DNA from: Methanoregulaceae archaeon
Lineage (GTDB): Archaea; Halobacteriota; Methanomicrobia; Methanomicrobiales; Methanospirillaceae
Assembly: GCA_019695435.1 (NCBI GenBank)
Contig: JACTVF010000050.1
Coordinates: 1-11,553 of the forward strand
DNA length: 11,553 bases
Direction: 5' to 3'
Below the pieces are notes generated by a model. The model did no database searches. It saw nothing but the letters and a program-made list of their open reading frames with translations, and was not told the DNA's origin. A program made the translations under genes and the position numbers. This document shows, piece after piece, positions 1-5,223 of this stretch. Each line of letters starts with the position of its first letter. Position 1 is the first letter of the stretch.

Positions 1-28
1 GGGTCCCCCTTTGGCCAAAGAGGGACCC
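1..28. repeat. 28-base near-perfect palindrome
   Basis: The left arm GGGTCCCCCTTTGG mirrors the right arm CCAAAGAGGGACCC. Thirteen of the 14 base pairs match; the one exception is C8 opposite A21. As RNA or single-stranded DNA it would form a strong hairpin. It sits at the very edge of the window, so whether it terminates an upstream gene cannot be judged. No T-run follows it directly on the plus strand. Confidence 0.8.
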
Positions 29-197
29 CTACCCCCCATGACTCCGGCCCGGCAAAATATGGCTTCAGACGATAACTCCACACGAAGCACCGGTTATACA
101 AGTGCAGTCAAGGGGGGGTAATCCCTCCTCATGTGCATGGAGGAGGGGGTGGGGGTCTGGCCTTCCGGAAAAAGAGGAAGGGGGGTAGGGGGGTCCC
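22..197. repeat. Inverted repeat 22-37 / 180-197
   Basis: GGGACCCCTACCCCCC at 22-37 is the reverse complement of GGGGGGTAGGGGGGTCCC at 180-197, apart from two extra G in the right copy. The arms enclose about 140 bases, including an internal hairpin at 123-147 (CCCTCCTCATG against CATGGAGGAGGG, with one bulged base). The left arm shares its first seven bases with the 1-28 palindrome. Such arms could fold into a large stem, or be the ends of a very small non-autonomous element. No flanking target duplication is evident. Confidence 0.55.
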
Positions 198-211
198 GGT
201 TTTTTATGAGC

Positions 212-374
212 GGGGGGTACCCCCCCTTCCTGAACGTATCTGAACTATCCAGGTATCGTCGGGAGTCCACAGGAAACGATGGTTTTATGGGTGGAGCCGG
301 GGAGGGGTACCCCCTCCTCTTTGCTCAAGAGTGGGGGGGTGCCACCCTCAGCTGAGTGGTGGGGGTACCCCCCC
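212..374. repeat. Three GGGGTACCCC-centred palindromes
   Basis: Exact GGGGTACCCC cores occur at 214-223, 304-313 and 362-371. The first extends to a perfect 14-base palindrome GGGGGGTACCCCCC (212-225). The second extends through GGAGGGG/CCCCCTCC with one unpaired base. The third is GGGGGTACCCCC (361-372). The spacing is uneven (90 and 58 bases), so this is not a regular array. The copies could be hairpins, protein-binding sites or members of a genome-wide intergenic repeat family. Confidence 0.6.
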
Positions 375-390
375 AAGGACTGGTTTTTTT
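361..390 (+). terminator. Possible hairpin plus T-run terminator
   Basis: The GGGGGTACCCCC palindrome is followed eleven bases later by a run of seven T (384-390). Archaeal transcription often ends at T-runs, with or without a hairpin, so this could stop plus-strand transcription entering from the left. There is no recognised upstream gene in the window that would need it, so the role is uncertain. Confidence 0.3.
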
Positions 391-432
391 CCGGAATAAC
401 ACACTGTTAACTGTGATAAAATAAAAAAAAGA

Positions 433-882
433 TTAAGTGTGAGATATTTCGGTCAGGTAAATCACTATTATTCTAACAATCGACCAAAGAGGAATCATCG
501 TTGCAAATGTTGCTAAATAAAACATGTTTGTTAGGTTATTATCGCTAAATTCGCTCGTATATGAGTAAATCAAAGTCATTATTGACGCGAATATTCCAAA
601 AATGCAACATGATATGGTAACCAATACTACGAGTGCATAATTTTGCATAATTTCTTTTATTAAAGGATGATTGAACGATATCACGACAAAAGTAGTCGCT
701 AAAAATGCTGTAAAAATAATTATATAATTTTGCGATACGACACGTATTCCTTCGACGGAGATTGGGTATTGACGAAAAAGCCCCAGAAGAATACCATAAG
801 AAACAATTATTCCAGTTATTGCAAATTCAAAATTTGCATAAACATTGTAGAGTATTTGGTAGATAAAATCAAAAATCCCCAT
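433..882 (-). CDS. Hypothetical four-helix membrane protein
   Basis: A 149-residue protein I do not recognise. It contains about four hydrophobic segments, near residues 17-35, 52-70, 81-108 and 119-142, joined by short loops, so it is probably an integral membrane protein with few soluble parts. No enzymatic motif is visible. The gene is strikingly AT-rich (codons such as ATT, TTT and AAT dominate) compared with the GC-rich cluster to the right, which suggests horizontal acquisition. The upstream sequence has no strong ribosome-binding site, so the ATG at 880-882 is simply the first good start. No partner gene is adjacent on the same strand except a decayed reading frame at 954-1121. It could be an orphan remnant of a mobile element or defence locus, but the sequence does not say which. 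Confidence 0.6.
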   Translation of the reverse strand: MGIFDFIYQILYNVYANFEFAITGIIVSYGILLGLFRQYPISVEGIRVVSQNYIIIFTAFLATTFVVISFNHPLIKEIMQNYALVVLVTISCCIFGIFASIMTLIYSYTSEFSDNNLTNMFYLATFATMIPLWSIVRIIVIYLTEISHT

Positions 883-953
883 AATTATTCTTAACCCGTC
901 ATAAGGACAAATAATTTTCTTTTGTAGGGCTTATGTAAATTCGGTCAATTAGT

Positions 954-1121
954 CTATATGAGTCTCTTTTTTCTTTGACGTTCCTCTTTCAATTTACGAG
1001 CCCGATATTCGCGTTGCATCTGTCTGGTGTATTCATTTTGTGCTTCTTCAACGTTATGACCCCCAGGTGTGATATAAATTAATGTCGTAACCTTCAGGAC
1101 GGGAATAGATAACCAAATGTT
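954..1121 (-). pseudogene. Open fragment, basic coiled C-terminal tail
   Basis: On the minus strand a 55-codon frame runs from an in-frame stop (1122-1124) to a TAG at 954-956 with no usable ATG near its beginning. The decoded tail includes GGHNVEEAQNEYTRQMQREY followed by a run rich in Lys, Arg and Glu, as in a helical, nucleic-acid-binding or coiled C-terminus. A second copy of this piece, with a different upstream sequence and an earlier stop, lies at 1819-1898. A second frame is also open through both copies, so the coding status is not secure. It may be the truncated end of a real gene or a dispersed intergenic repeat that happens to be open. I do not recognise the family. Confidence 0.3.
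980..1059. repeat. Repeat A, copy 1
   Basis: This 80-base segment is repeated in direct orientation at 1819-1898 without gaps. A 33-base stretch (1002-1034 against 1841-1873) is identical; the rest carries scattered substitutions. The repeat covers the 3' part of the open fragment on the minus strand. Similarity falls away abruptly beyond 1059. Confidence 0.9.
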
Positions 1122-1131
1122 TTAAAATGAG

Positions 1132-1140
1132 CGTATATAG
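1132..1140 (+). promoter_or_regulatory. Possible TATA box for the 1158 gene
   Basis: CGTATATAG lies about 22-25 bases before the ATG at 1158. This is the usual archaeal distance from TATA box to transcription start, so the message would be leaderless or nearly so. That fits the lack of a Shine-Dalgarno sequence before that ATG. No clear BRE is evident. Confidence 0.35.
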
Positions 1141-1157
1141 TGTAGTTTGAAGATAGC

Positions 1158-1355
1158 ATGACGCAAAAGAAGCATAACTTACCCATGATGGTAGTACTCC
1201 TTTCCCTTCTGGAGGGGCTGGTTATATACCTCAATATGGTGGTGCATCCTGACAGTCAGCCCGGCCTCACCATCGTTATCGTCATTCTTTTTGCCATCGT
1301 AAGCGGACTCGGTGTCTGGTATAGAACCAGAGTTCTTGGCATGGTAATCTCCTGA
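1158..1355 (+). CDS. Small hypothetical membrane protein
   Basis: A 65-residue protein with a short polar, basic N-terminus (MTQKKHN), a first hydrophobic segment at about residues 9-28, a polar turn (HPDSQPG), and a second hydrophobic segment at about 37-54, ending in a short basic tail. It would be a two-helix hairpin membrane protein, and no family is recognised. A TATA-like element at the right distance upstream supports leaderless transcription. Its last about 20 codons, stop included, lie inside repeat B and are duplicated at 1681-1743 with an intact frame (GLGVWYRTRVLGMVIS in both). A minus-strand frame also covers part of it but reads as a shadow. It could be a genuine small gene or part of a decayed element. 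Confidence 0.45.
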   Translation: MTQKKHNLPMMVVLLSLLEGLVIYLNMVVHPDSQPGLTIVIVILFAIVSGLGVWYRTRVLGMVIS

Positions 1356-1390
1356 CGAATGCAAGGATCAAATTAAAACGATTATACCCA
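1291..1390. repeat. Repeat B, copy 1
   Basis: About 100 bases repeated in direct orientation at 1679-1779 with a single-base length difference. Positions 1305-1355 are identical to 1693-1743 over 51 bases. The repeat contains the 3' end of the small membrane protein gene and 35 bases of downstream sequence ending in a TATA-like stretch (CGATTATACCC). Confidence 0.92.
1380..1388 (+). promoter_or_regulatory. Possible promoter carried by repeat B
   Basis: GATTATACC sits about 23 bases before an ATG at 1407, in the correct position for a TATA box driving a near-leaderless transcript. The ATG at 1407 opens a 15-residue frame (MTDRLLHELPSGRYP) whose TAA (1452-1454) overlaps the ATG of the zinc-ribbon gene at 1454. 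This would allow translational coupling. The second repeat copy has GATTATATCC at the matching place. Confidence 0.25.
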
Positions 1391-1453
1391 GACCTCACAC
1401 AGGTAGATGACGGATCGATTACTTCATGAACTACCGTCCGGAAGATATCCATA

Positions 1454-1678
1454 ATGACAGGCAGACGCAAAGCTAAGAAGGTAGTCCGGCATTGGAAGCC
1501 ACAGGTCGTGCGCGAGACAAAGATGCTACCGGCAACCGTGACATTCTCCTGCCCTAAGTGCGGACGGCGATATGATATCAACGTCGCCAAGGAGGACATT
1601 CCCCTGGCAAAGTTCCATTGCCCGCACGATGGGGCAGAGTGCGATAAGATCCCAATATCAAAAGAAGGCCTCCTTTAG
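1454..1678 (+). CDS. Small zinc-ribbon protein
   Basis: A 74-residue protein with a strongly basic N-terminus (MTGRRKAKKVVRHWK) and a central zinc-ribbon pattern: CPKC near residues 33-36, then about 20 residues on, CPHDGAEC near 56-63. The four Cys, perhaps with the His, could bind one zinc. Small basic zinc-ribbon proteins in archaea often bind nucleic acid or serve as accessory factors; the actual role here is unknown. There is no Shine-Dalgarno motif before the ATG, which overlaps the TAA of a 15-codon upstream frame (TAATG). Its stop codon abuts repeat B copy 2 exactly, and repeat B copy 1 ends about 60 bases upstream, so the gene is framed by direct repeats. Composition is nearer to the host cluster than to the AT-rich gene at 433-882. 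Confidence 0.6.
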   Translation: MTGRRKAKKVVRHWKPQVVRETKMLPATVTFSCPKCGRRYDINVAKEDIPLAKFHCPHDGAECDKIPISKEGLL

Positions 1679-1779
1679 TTGCCATCGCAAGGGGACTCGG
1701 TGTCTGGTATAGAACCAGAGTTCTTGGCATGGTAATCTCCTGAAGAATGAAAAGGATCACATTAAAACGATTATATCCA
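1679..1779. repeat. Repeat B, copy 2
   Basis: Direct repeat of 1291-1390. It begins at the base right after the TAG of the zinc-ribbon gene and preserves the final codons and TGA of the small membrane protein gene, without its start. The 3' flank ends in a TATA-like GATTATATCC. It is therefore a 3' fragment of the 1158-1355 gene plus its downstream sequence. Confidence 0.92.
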
Positions 1780-1818
1780 CAATTTTAAGTGTCCTTGACC
1801 ATTGGTATCCCCGTTTAC

Positions 1819-1898
1819 GTTATTCTTTCAATTTAAAAGACCGATATTCGCGTTGCATCTGTCTGGTGTATTCCTTTTGAGCTTCTTCAACGTTATGA
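1819..1898. repeat. Repeat A, copy 2
   Basis: Direct repeat of 980-1059, ungapped, with 33 identical bases at 1841-1873. On the minus strand the same reading frame is open but ends earlier (TAA at 1820-1822). Upstream of it (plus-strand 1899-1985) the frame stays open through the sequence containing the G/C-runs. A second frame is also open across the whole stretch, which is more typical of a dispersed repeat than of a gene. Confidence 0.9.
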
Positions 1899-1919
1899 TG
1901 ATTTTTGATTTGCAAAACT

Positions 1920-1980
1920 CCCCCCACAACAAAGAACTGCCTGCCAGTGGTGGTAGTTCGACGTGGGGGGGGTTGGGGGG
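1920..1980. repeat. CCCCCCAC/GTGGGGGG stem and G-runs
   Basis: CCCCCCAC at 1920-1927 can pair with GTGGGGGG at 1963-1970, enclosing a 35-base loop. The right arm runs on into G8-TT-G6 (1965-1980). The G-runs recall the field at 1-400 and could form a four-stranded structure, though only two separate runs are present. It directly adjoins repeat A copy 2 and may belong to the same repeat unit. Confidence 0.5.
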
Positions 1981-1998
1981 CGTTCCTGTCTCTGTCTG

Positions 1999-2151
1999 TT
2001 ACCGGACGTGGAAATTAAAGACGAGTTGCTCGTTTGTCCGGGTGCTGTCCCGGCAGATCGAGCAACGGATGCGGCGATTGATAAACTTGTATACGGTTTA
2101 TACGGGCTGACGGAAGAGGAAGTTTAGATTGTGGAAGGATCGGGGAAATGA
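1999..2151 (+). pseudogene. Remnant of DNA methylase/RM enzyme C-terminus
   Basis: The plus-strand frame through 1999-2151 reads in part CPGAVPADRATDAAIDKLVY and then GLYGLTEEEV, a stop (TAG, 2125-2127), then IVEG and a final TGA at 2149-2151. The pattern (D-x-x-IDxLVYxLYGLTEEEI-x-IVEG) is the familiar last 25-30 residues of large N6-adenine DNA methylases and fused type II restriction-modification enzymes (Eco57I/PglX-like group). Only this tail remains: no methylase motifs (such as NPPY with a SAM-binding loop) are present upstream, and the tail is interrupted by a nonsense codon. It is read as the 3' relic of a lost restriction-modification or BREX-type gene. Identification rests on recall of the motif, not on a search. 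Confidence 0.55.
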
Positions 2152-2339
2152 TTATCCTCCTCTCTAAACAAAACACACCGACCAGATCCTTTACCTGAAC
2201 AAACGGCTGCAGGCCGCACGACCGGGACGCGTTGTAAGGAGAAGGCCGGGGAGTGACCCACAATGATGTATTTATGCTCCCTGCGGACAAACATATCAGA
2301 AAGACCCGGTAACCCGGATATACAGGGGAGGCAGGAATC
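2152..2339. other. Intergenic region upstream of pfdA
   Basis: No convincing gene is seen. A TATA-like stretch GTATTTATGC (2268-2277) could serve as the pfdA promoter, giving a leader of roughly 40 bases, but this is weak. In related archaea ribosomal protein and eIF6 genes commonly precede pfdA; nothing resembling them is visible here. Confidence 0.4.
2325..2331 (+). promoter_or_regulatory. pfdA ribosome-binding site
   Basis: GGGGAGG ends eight bases before a TTG at 2340. This spacing supports the TTG as initiator over the in-frame ATG at 2358, which would lie 26 bases from the motif. Confidence 0.65.
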
Positions 2340-2834
2340 TTGGCAGCAGCACAACCTATGGATCAGCGAGAAGTCGAAACGCTCCAGTACTACTTAAAAG
2401 AATACGGACAGCAGGCCGAAGTCTTTGCAGGCCAGCTCGATCTTATGGAGAACGGGCGCATGGAGGCGTTTGCCGCAATTGAAGCGCTCGAGGCGCTTGT
2501 GACGTCAGAGGACGGCACCGTGCTCCTTCAGATCGGCGGCGGGGCAAGCCTGAAAGCAAAAGTTCTCGAACCGGAAAAGGTTCTTCTCAATATCGGGTCC
2601 GATATCATTGTCGAGAAGCCCAATAAGGACGCAATAGAGTACTTAAAAGACCGGATCACTGAGATGGAAGTCTCCCAGAAGAAGGTTGCCGAGGCACTGG
2701 ACAAACTCCGGGCACAAATGAACGAGATCGCAAAACGGCTCGAACAGGGCTATTCTCAGGCAGCAGCGCCAGAAAGCCACGCTGGCCATGCTCACAACCA
2801 CTCGCACGACCACGAAGAGAACGATGAAGAATAA
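2340..2834 (+). CDS. pfdA: Prefoldin subunit alpha
   Basis: A 164-residue alpha subunit of prefoldin (GimC), the ATP-independent cytosolic chaperone that holds unfolded proteins in an alpha2-beta4 jellyfish-shaped hexamer and passes them to the thermosome. The sequence shows an N-terminal helix (about 5-50), a central beta-hairpin region (about 52-95, with the typical LLQIGGGASLKAKV and VLLNIGSDIIVEK stretches) and a C-terminal coiled-coil helix (about 100-140). The C-terminus carries an unusual His-rich tail with six His between residues 147 and 158 and an acidic end, longer than a minimal family member. The start is TTG at 2340 because of the well-placed Shine-Dalgarno motif. It heads the housekeeping cluster and precedes ftsY by 17 bases, a conserved euryarchaeal order. 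Confidence 0.93.
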   Translation: MAAAQPMDQREVETLQYYLKEYGQQAEVFAGQLDLMENGRMEAFAAIEALEALVTSEDGTVLLQIGGGASLKAKVLEPEKVLLNIGSDIIVEKPNKDAIEYLKDRITEMEVSQKKVAEALDKLRAQMNEIAKRLEQGYSQAAAPESHAGHAHNHSHDHEENDEE

Positions 2835-2851
2835 CCGGGGAACTTATCTAC

Positions 2852-3897
2852 ATGTTTTCGGGTCTTAAGGAACGTCTGCAGGCCGCACGGAACCGGCTGA
2901 CCGGCAGCATCGGGGCAGCAGCGGAAGCTGCACCACCGGCGGCTGAACAGCCTGTTCCCGAAAAAGCGGGTGCTGCCCCCTCTACTTCCATAACCCCGCA
3001 AAAGAGCCCGACCCTTGCCGACAAGGTCAAGATCCTCATCATCGACCGGGAACTGGTCGTCTCGGAAAAAGATATTGCAGAGGCTCTCGACGAACTGGAG
3101 ATGACGCTCTTGGAAAGTGACGTTGCCCTGCCGGTCGCCGATGCGATTATCACAGAAATTCGCACCGGCCTCGTGGGAAAACACCGGAAGATCGGCGAAT
3201 CGGTCGATGCAATTGTCGTCCGGGCCCTCAAAACCGCCCTTCTGAATGTCCTTGGGAAGGGGTTTGACCTTCCCGCCTATATCCGGGCTCACGAGCGGCC
3301 AGTAAAAATTCTCTTTACCGGGGTGAACGGGACCGGCAAGACCACGACCGTTGCAAAGATCGGTGCGTATCTCAAGAAGCAGGGATTCTCTGTCGTGATC
3401 GGGGCTGGCGACACCTACCGGGCCGGGGCCATCGAACAGATCGGGGTGCACGCCGAACGGCTCGGTATCAAGATCATCGAGCACCAGACTGGCGCTGATC
3501 CGTCTGCGGTGCTCTTTGACACCGTGCAGTACGCCGTCTCCCACAAGACCGACGTGGTGCTTGCGGATACTGCCGGCCGGTTCCACACGAAGGCAAACCT
3601 CATGAGCCAGCTCGACAAAATCCGGCGCGTGATGAAACCGGACCTCATCATCTATGTCGACGAAGCGGTAGCCGGCAACGATGCAGTCGTCCGGGCGGCG
3701 GAGTTCGACAGGACGGTTGGAGCCGACGCCATCGTGCTTACTAAAGTTGATATGGACTCCCGGGCGGGGCGGCGATCTCGATCGCCCACACCATCGGAAA
3801 ACCGCTGCTCTTTTTAGGGACCGGGCAGGCCTATGAGGATATTATGCCCTTCGAGCCCGGCGCGGTTGTCGAGGAACTTCTCGGGAGTGGTGCCTGA
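2852..3897 (+). CDS. ftsY: SRP receptor FtsY, frameshifted
   Basis: The signal recognition particle receptor GTPase, which docks SRP-bound ribosomes at the membrane. The N-terminus has a short amphipathic start (MFSGLKERL) and an Ala/Pro-rich linker (to about 55). A four-helix N domain and the G domain follow: GVNGTGKT (157-164), DTYRAGA, DTAGR (239-243), TKVD (297-300). After codon 304 (CGG, 3761-3763) the frame is broken: the uninterrupted frame ends at a TAG at 3815-3817, while the family's continuation (GGAAISIAHTIGKPLLFLGT, then GQAYEDIMPFEPGAVVEELL) reads on in the next frame to TGA at 3895-3897. Adding one G to the GGG at 3762-3764 restores a 348-residue FtsY, including the closing G5-type LGTGQ. 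Its stop then overlaps the srp54 start (TGATG). The lesion is probably a sequencing or assembly error in a G-run, since the gene should be essential; a true mutation cannot be excluded. Confidence 0.9.
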
Positions 3898-5222
3898 TGA
3901 TGGACACACTCTCCTCCTCGCTCAAGGACGCCCTCAAAAAACTTGCCGGGAAAGCCGTTGTCGACCGTGCGGCTGTCGACGAACTGGTCAAAAACCTCCA
4001 GCGGGCGCTTCTCTCATCGGATGTGAACGTCAAGCTCGTCATGGAACTCTCAAAAGCGATCCGCACCCGGTCGCTTGACGAGGAACTGCCGAAAAACACC
4101 AATGTCCGCGAACACGTCCTCCGCATCGTCTACCAGGAACTTGTCCGGCTTGTCTATGCCACGGCGGACCTGAAACTCGAGCCGCAGGTCATCCTGATGG
4201 CAGGCCTTCAGGGAAGCGGCAAGACCACCACGACGGCAAAGATCGCCCGCTACTTCCAGAAGAAGGGAATGAAGGTCGGTGTGATCTGCGCCGATACCTT
4301 CCGGCCCGGTGCCTACGATCAGCTTGCGACACTCTGTGCGAAGATTAACGTTCCTTGTTTTGGCGACCCGAAGGCCCCCGATGCAAGGAAACTAGTCCGG
4401 GAAGGACTGGTCGCACTAAAAGATCTCGAAGTGATCATTATCGATACCCAGGGGCGTCATGCACTGGAGCCTGATCTCATCCAGGAGATCATTGACCTCA
4501 ATGCGATCACGAAAGCAAACCATCGCTGGCTCGTGATCGACGCCGCCCTCGGCCAGCAGGCAAGCGAGCAGGCGCGCCGGTTCCACGAAGCGATCGGGAT
4601 CGACGGCGTGATCATTACCAAGATGGATGGCACTGCTAAAGGCGGTGGCGCCCTCTCGGCTGTAGCCGAGACAAAGAGCGGGATCGTGTTTATCGGTGCC
4701 GGTGAGACCATCGATAACCTTGAACGCTTCGATGCAAACGGCTTTATCTCCCAGCTCCTCGGGATGGGTGACCTCCAGGCGTTGGCTGAGAAAGTCCAGG
4801 AAGCCCAGATGGCAAACGAAGTTGACATGGAAGCGATGATGAAGGGCCACTTCACCCTCCGCGACATGTACAAGCAGCTCGAAGCCCTCAACAAGATGGG
4901 CCCCCTCAAGCAGATCATGAATATGCTCCCGATGGGCAACATGCAGCTCCCCGAGGGGGTTTACGATGTCACAAGCACCAAGATGGTCCGATACCGGATT
5001 CTCATGGACTCGATGACACCGCAGGAGCTTGACGATCCCGGCCTCATCAACAGTTCCCGGATGCAGCGAATCGCCCGGGGCGCCGGTGGCACACCTGAGG
5101 AAGTGCGGGAACTCTTAAAATACTACAAGATGATGCACAAGACCCTCAAGGGACTGCGTGGCGCCGGCGGCGGAAAACTCAACATGCAGCGCCTGATGAA
5201 ACGCTTCTCCGGAATGCAGTGA
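3897..5222 (+). CDS. srp54: Signal recognition particle protein SRP54
   Basis: A 441-residue GTPase of the archaeal signal recognition particle. It binds signal sequences on nascent chains and 7S RNA, and works with FtsY. N domain about 1-95; G domain with GLQGSGKT (103-110), DTFRPGAYDQL, DTQGR (183-187), TKMDGTAKGGGALSA (from 241) and a GAGE closing loop. The Met-rich M domain starts near 300 and includes the finger-loop region MGNMQLPEG and the RNA-binding helix SRMQRIARGAG (387-397). The length is usual for the family. The G3 motif has Gln where Ala is usual, whereas FtsY keeps DTAGR. The start overlaps the restored ftsY stop (TGATG) with GGGAG about nine bases upstream, implying translational coupling. 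A second ATG follows directly (MM start), so the start could be one codon later. Confidence 0.96.
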   Translation: MMDTLSSSLKDALKKLAGKAVVDRAAVDELVKNLQRALLSSDVNVKLVMELSKAIRTRSLDEELPKNTNVREHVLRIVYQELVRLVYATADLKLEPQVILMAGLQGSGKTTTTAKIARYFQKKGMKVGVICADTFRPGAYDQLATLCAKINVPCFGDPKAPDARKLVREGLVALKDLEVIIIDTQGRHALEPDLIQEIIDLNAITKANHRWLVIDAALGQQASEQARRFHEAIGIDGVIITKMDGTAKGGGALSAVAETKSGIVFIGAGETIDNLERFDANGFISQLLGMGDLQALAEKVQEAQMANEVDMEAMMKGHFTLRDMYKQLEALNKMGPLKQIMNMLPMGNMQLPEGVYDVTSTKMVRYRILMDSMTPQELDDPGLINSSRMQRIARGAGGTPEEVRELLKYYKMMHKTLKGLRGAGGGKLNMQRLMKRFSGMQ

Positions 5223-5223
5223 A

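Larger units (their letters stand above)
1..432. other. Non-coding G/C-run palindrome field
   Basis: No convincing gene is visible here. The stretch alternates long G-runs and C-runs on both strands, broken by short normal sequence (about 40-115). It holds a 28-base near-palindrome at the left edge, a longer inverted repeat joining 22-37 to 180-197, a hairpin at 123-147, and three exact copies of GGGGTACCCC. An open frame at 131-355 is made mostly of G-run-derived Gly/Arg/Trp codons and does not look like a protein. The region ends in a T-run (384-390), followed by AT-rich DNA of very different composition. It may be an intergenic repeat cluster or the edge of a mobile or rearranged segment; the function is unknown. 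Confidence 0.7.

Noticed and set aside
131..355. 74-codon open frame in the palindrome field
   Set aside because: It is built of G-run and C-run codons, has no ribosome-binding site, crosses two palindromes and resembles no protein.
980..1898. CRISPR array
   Set aside because: Only two copies each of two long, imperfect, unevenly spaced repeats are present; there are no regular spacers or cas genes.
1802..2110. 102-codon plus-strand frame
   Set aside because: It runs across repeat A, the G-runs and the methylase relic in the wrong frame, so it mixes unrelated pieces; the relic reads sensibly in a different frame.
2125..2127. In-frame TAG read as pyrrolysine in the methylase tail
   Set aside because: The fragment has no intact upstream gene, and no pyrrolysine machinery is visible in the window; simple decay explains the stop.
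2792..3586. 264-codon minus-strand frame opposite pfdA/ftsY
   Set aside because: It is a shadow of the GC-rich ftsY gene, whose plus-strand product has all SRP GTPase motifs.
3758..3775. Programmed ribosomal frameshift in ftsY
   Set aside because: A -1 shift would restore the frame, but there is no standard slippery heptamer or evident stimulatory structure, and such a mechanism is not known for ftsY. A missing G in a G-run is simpler.
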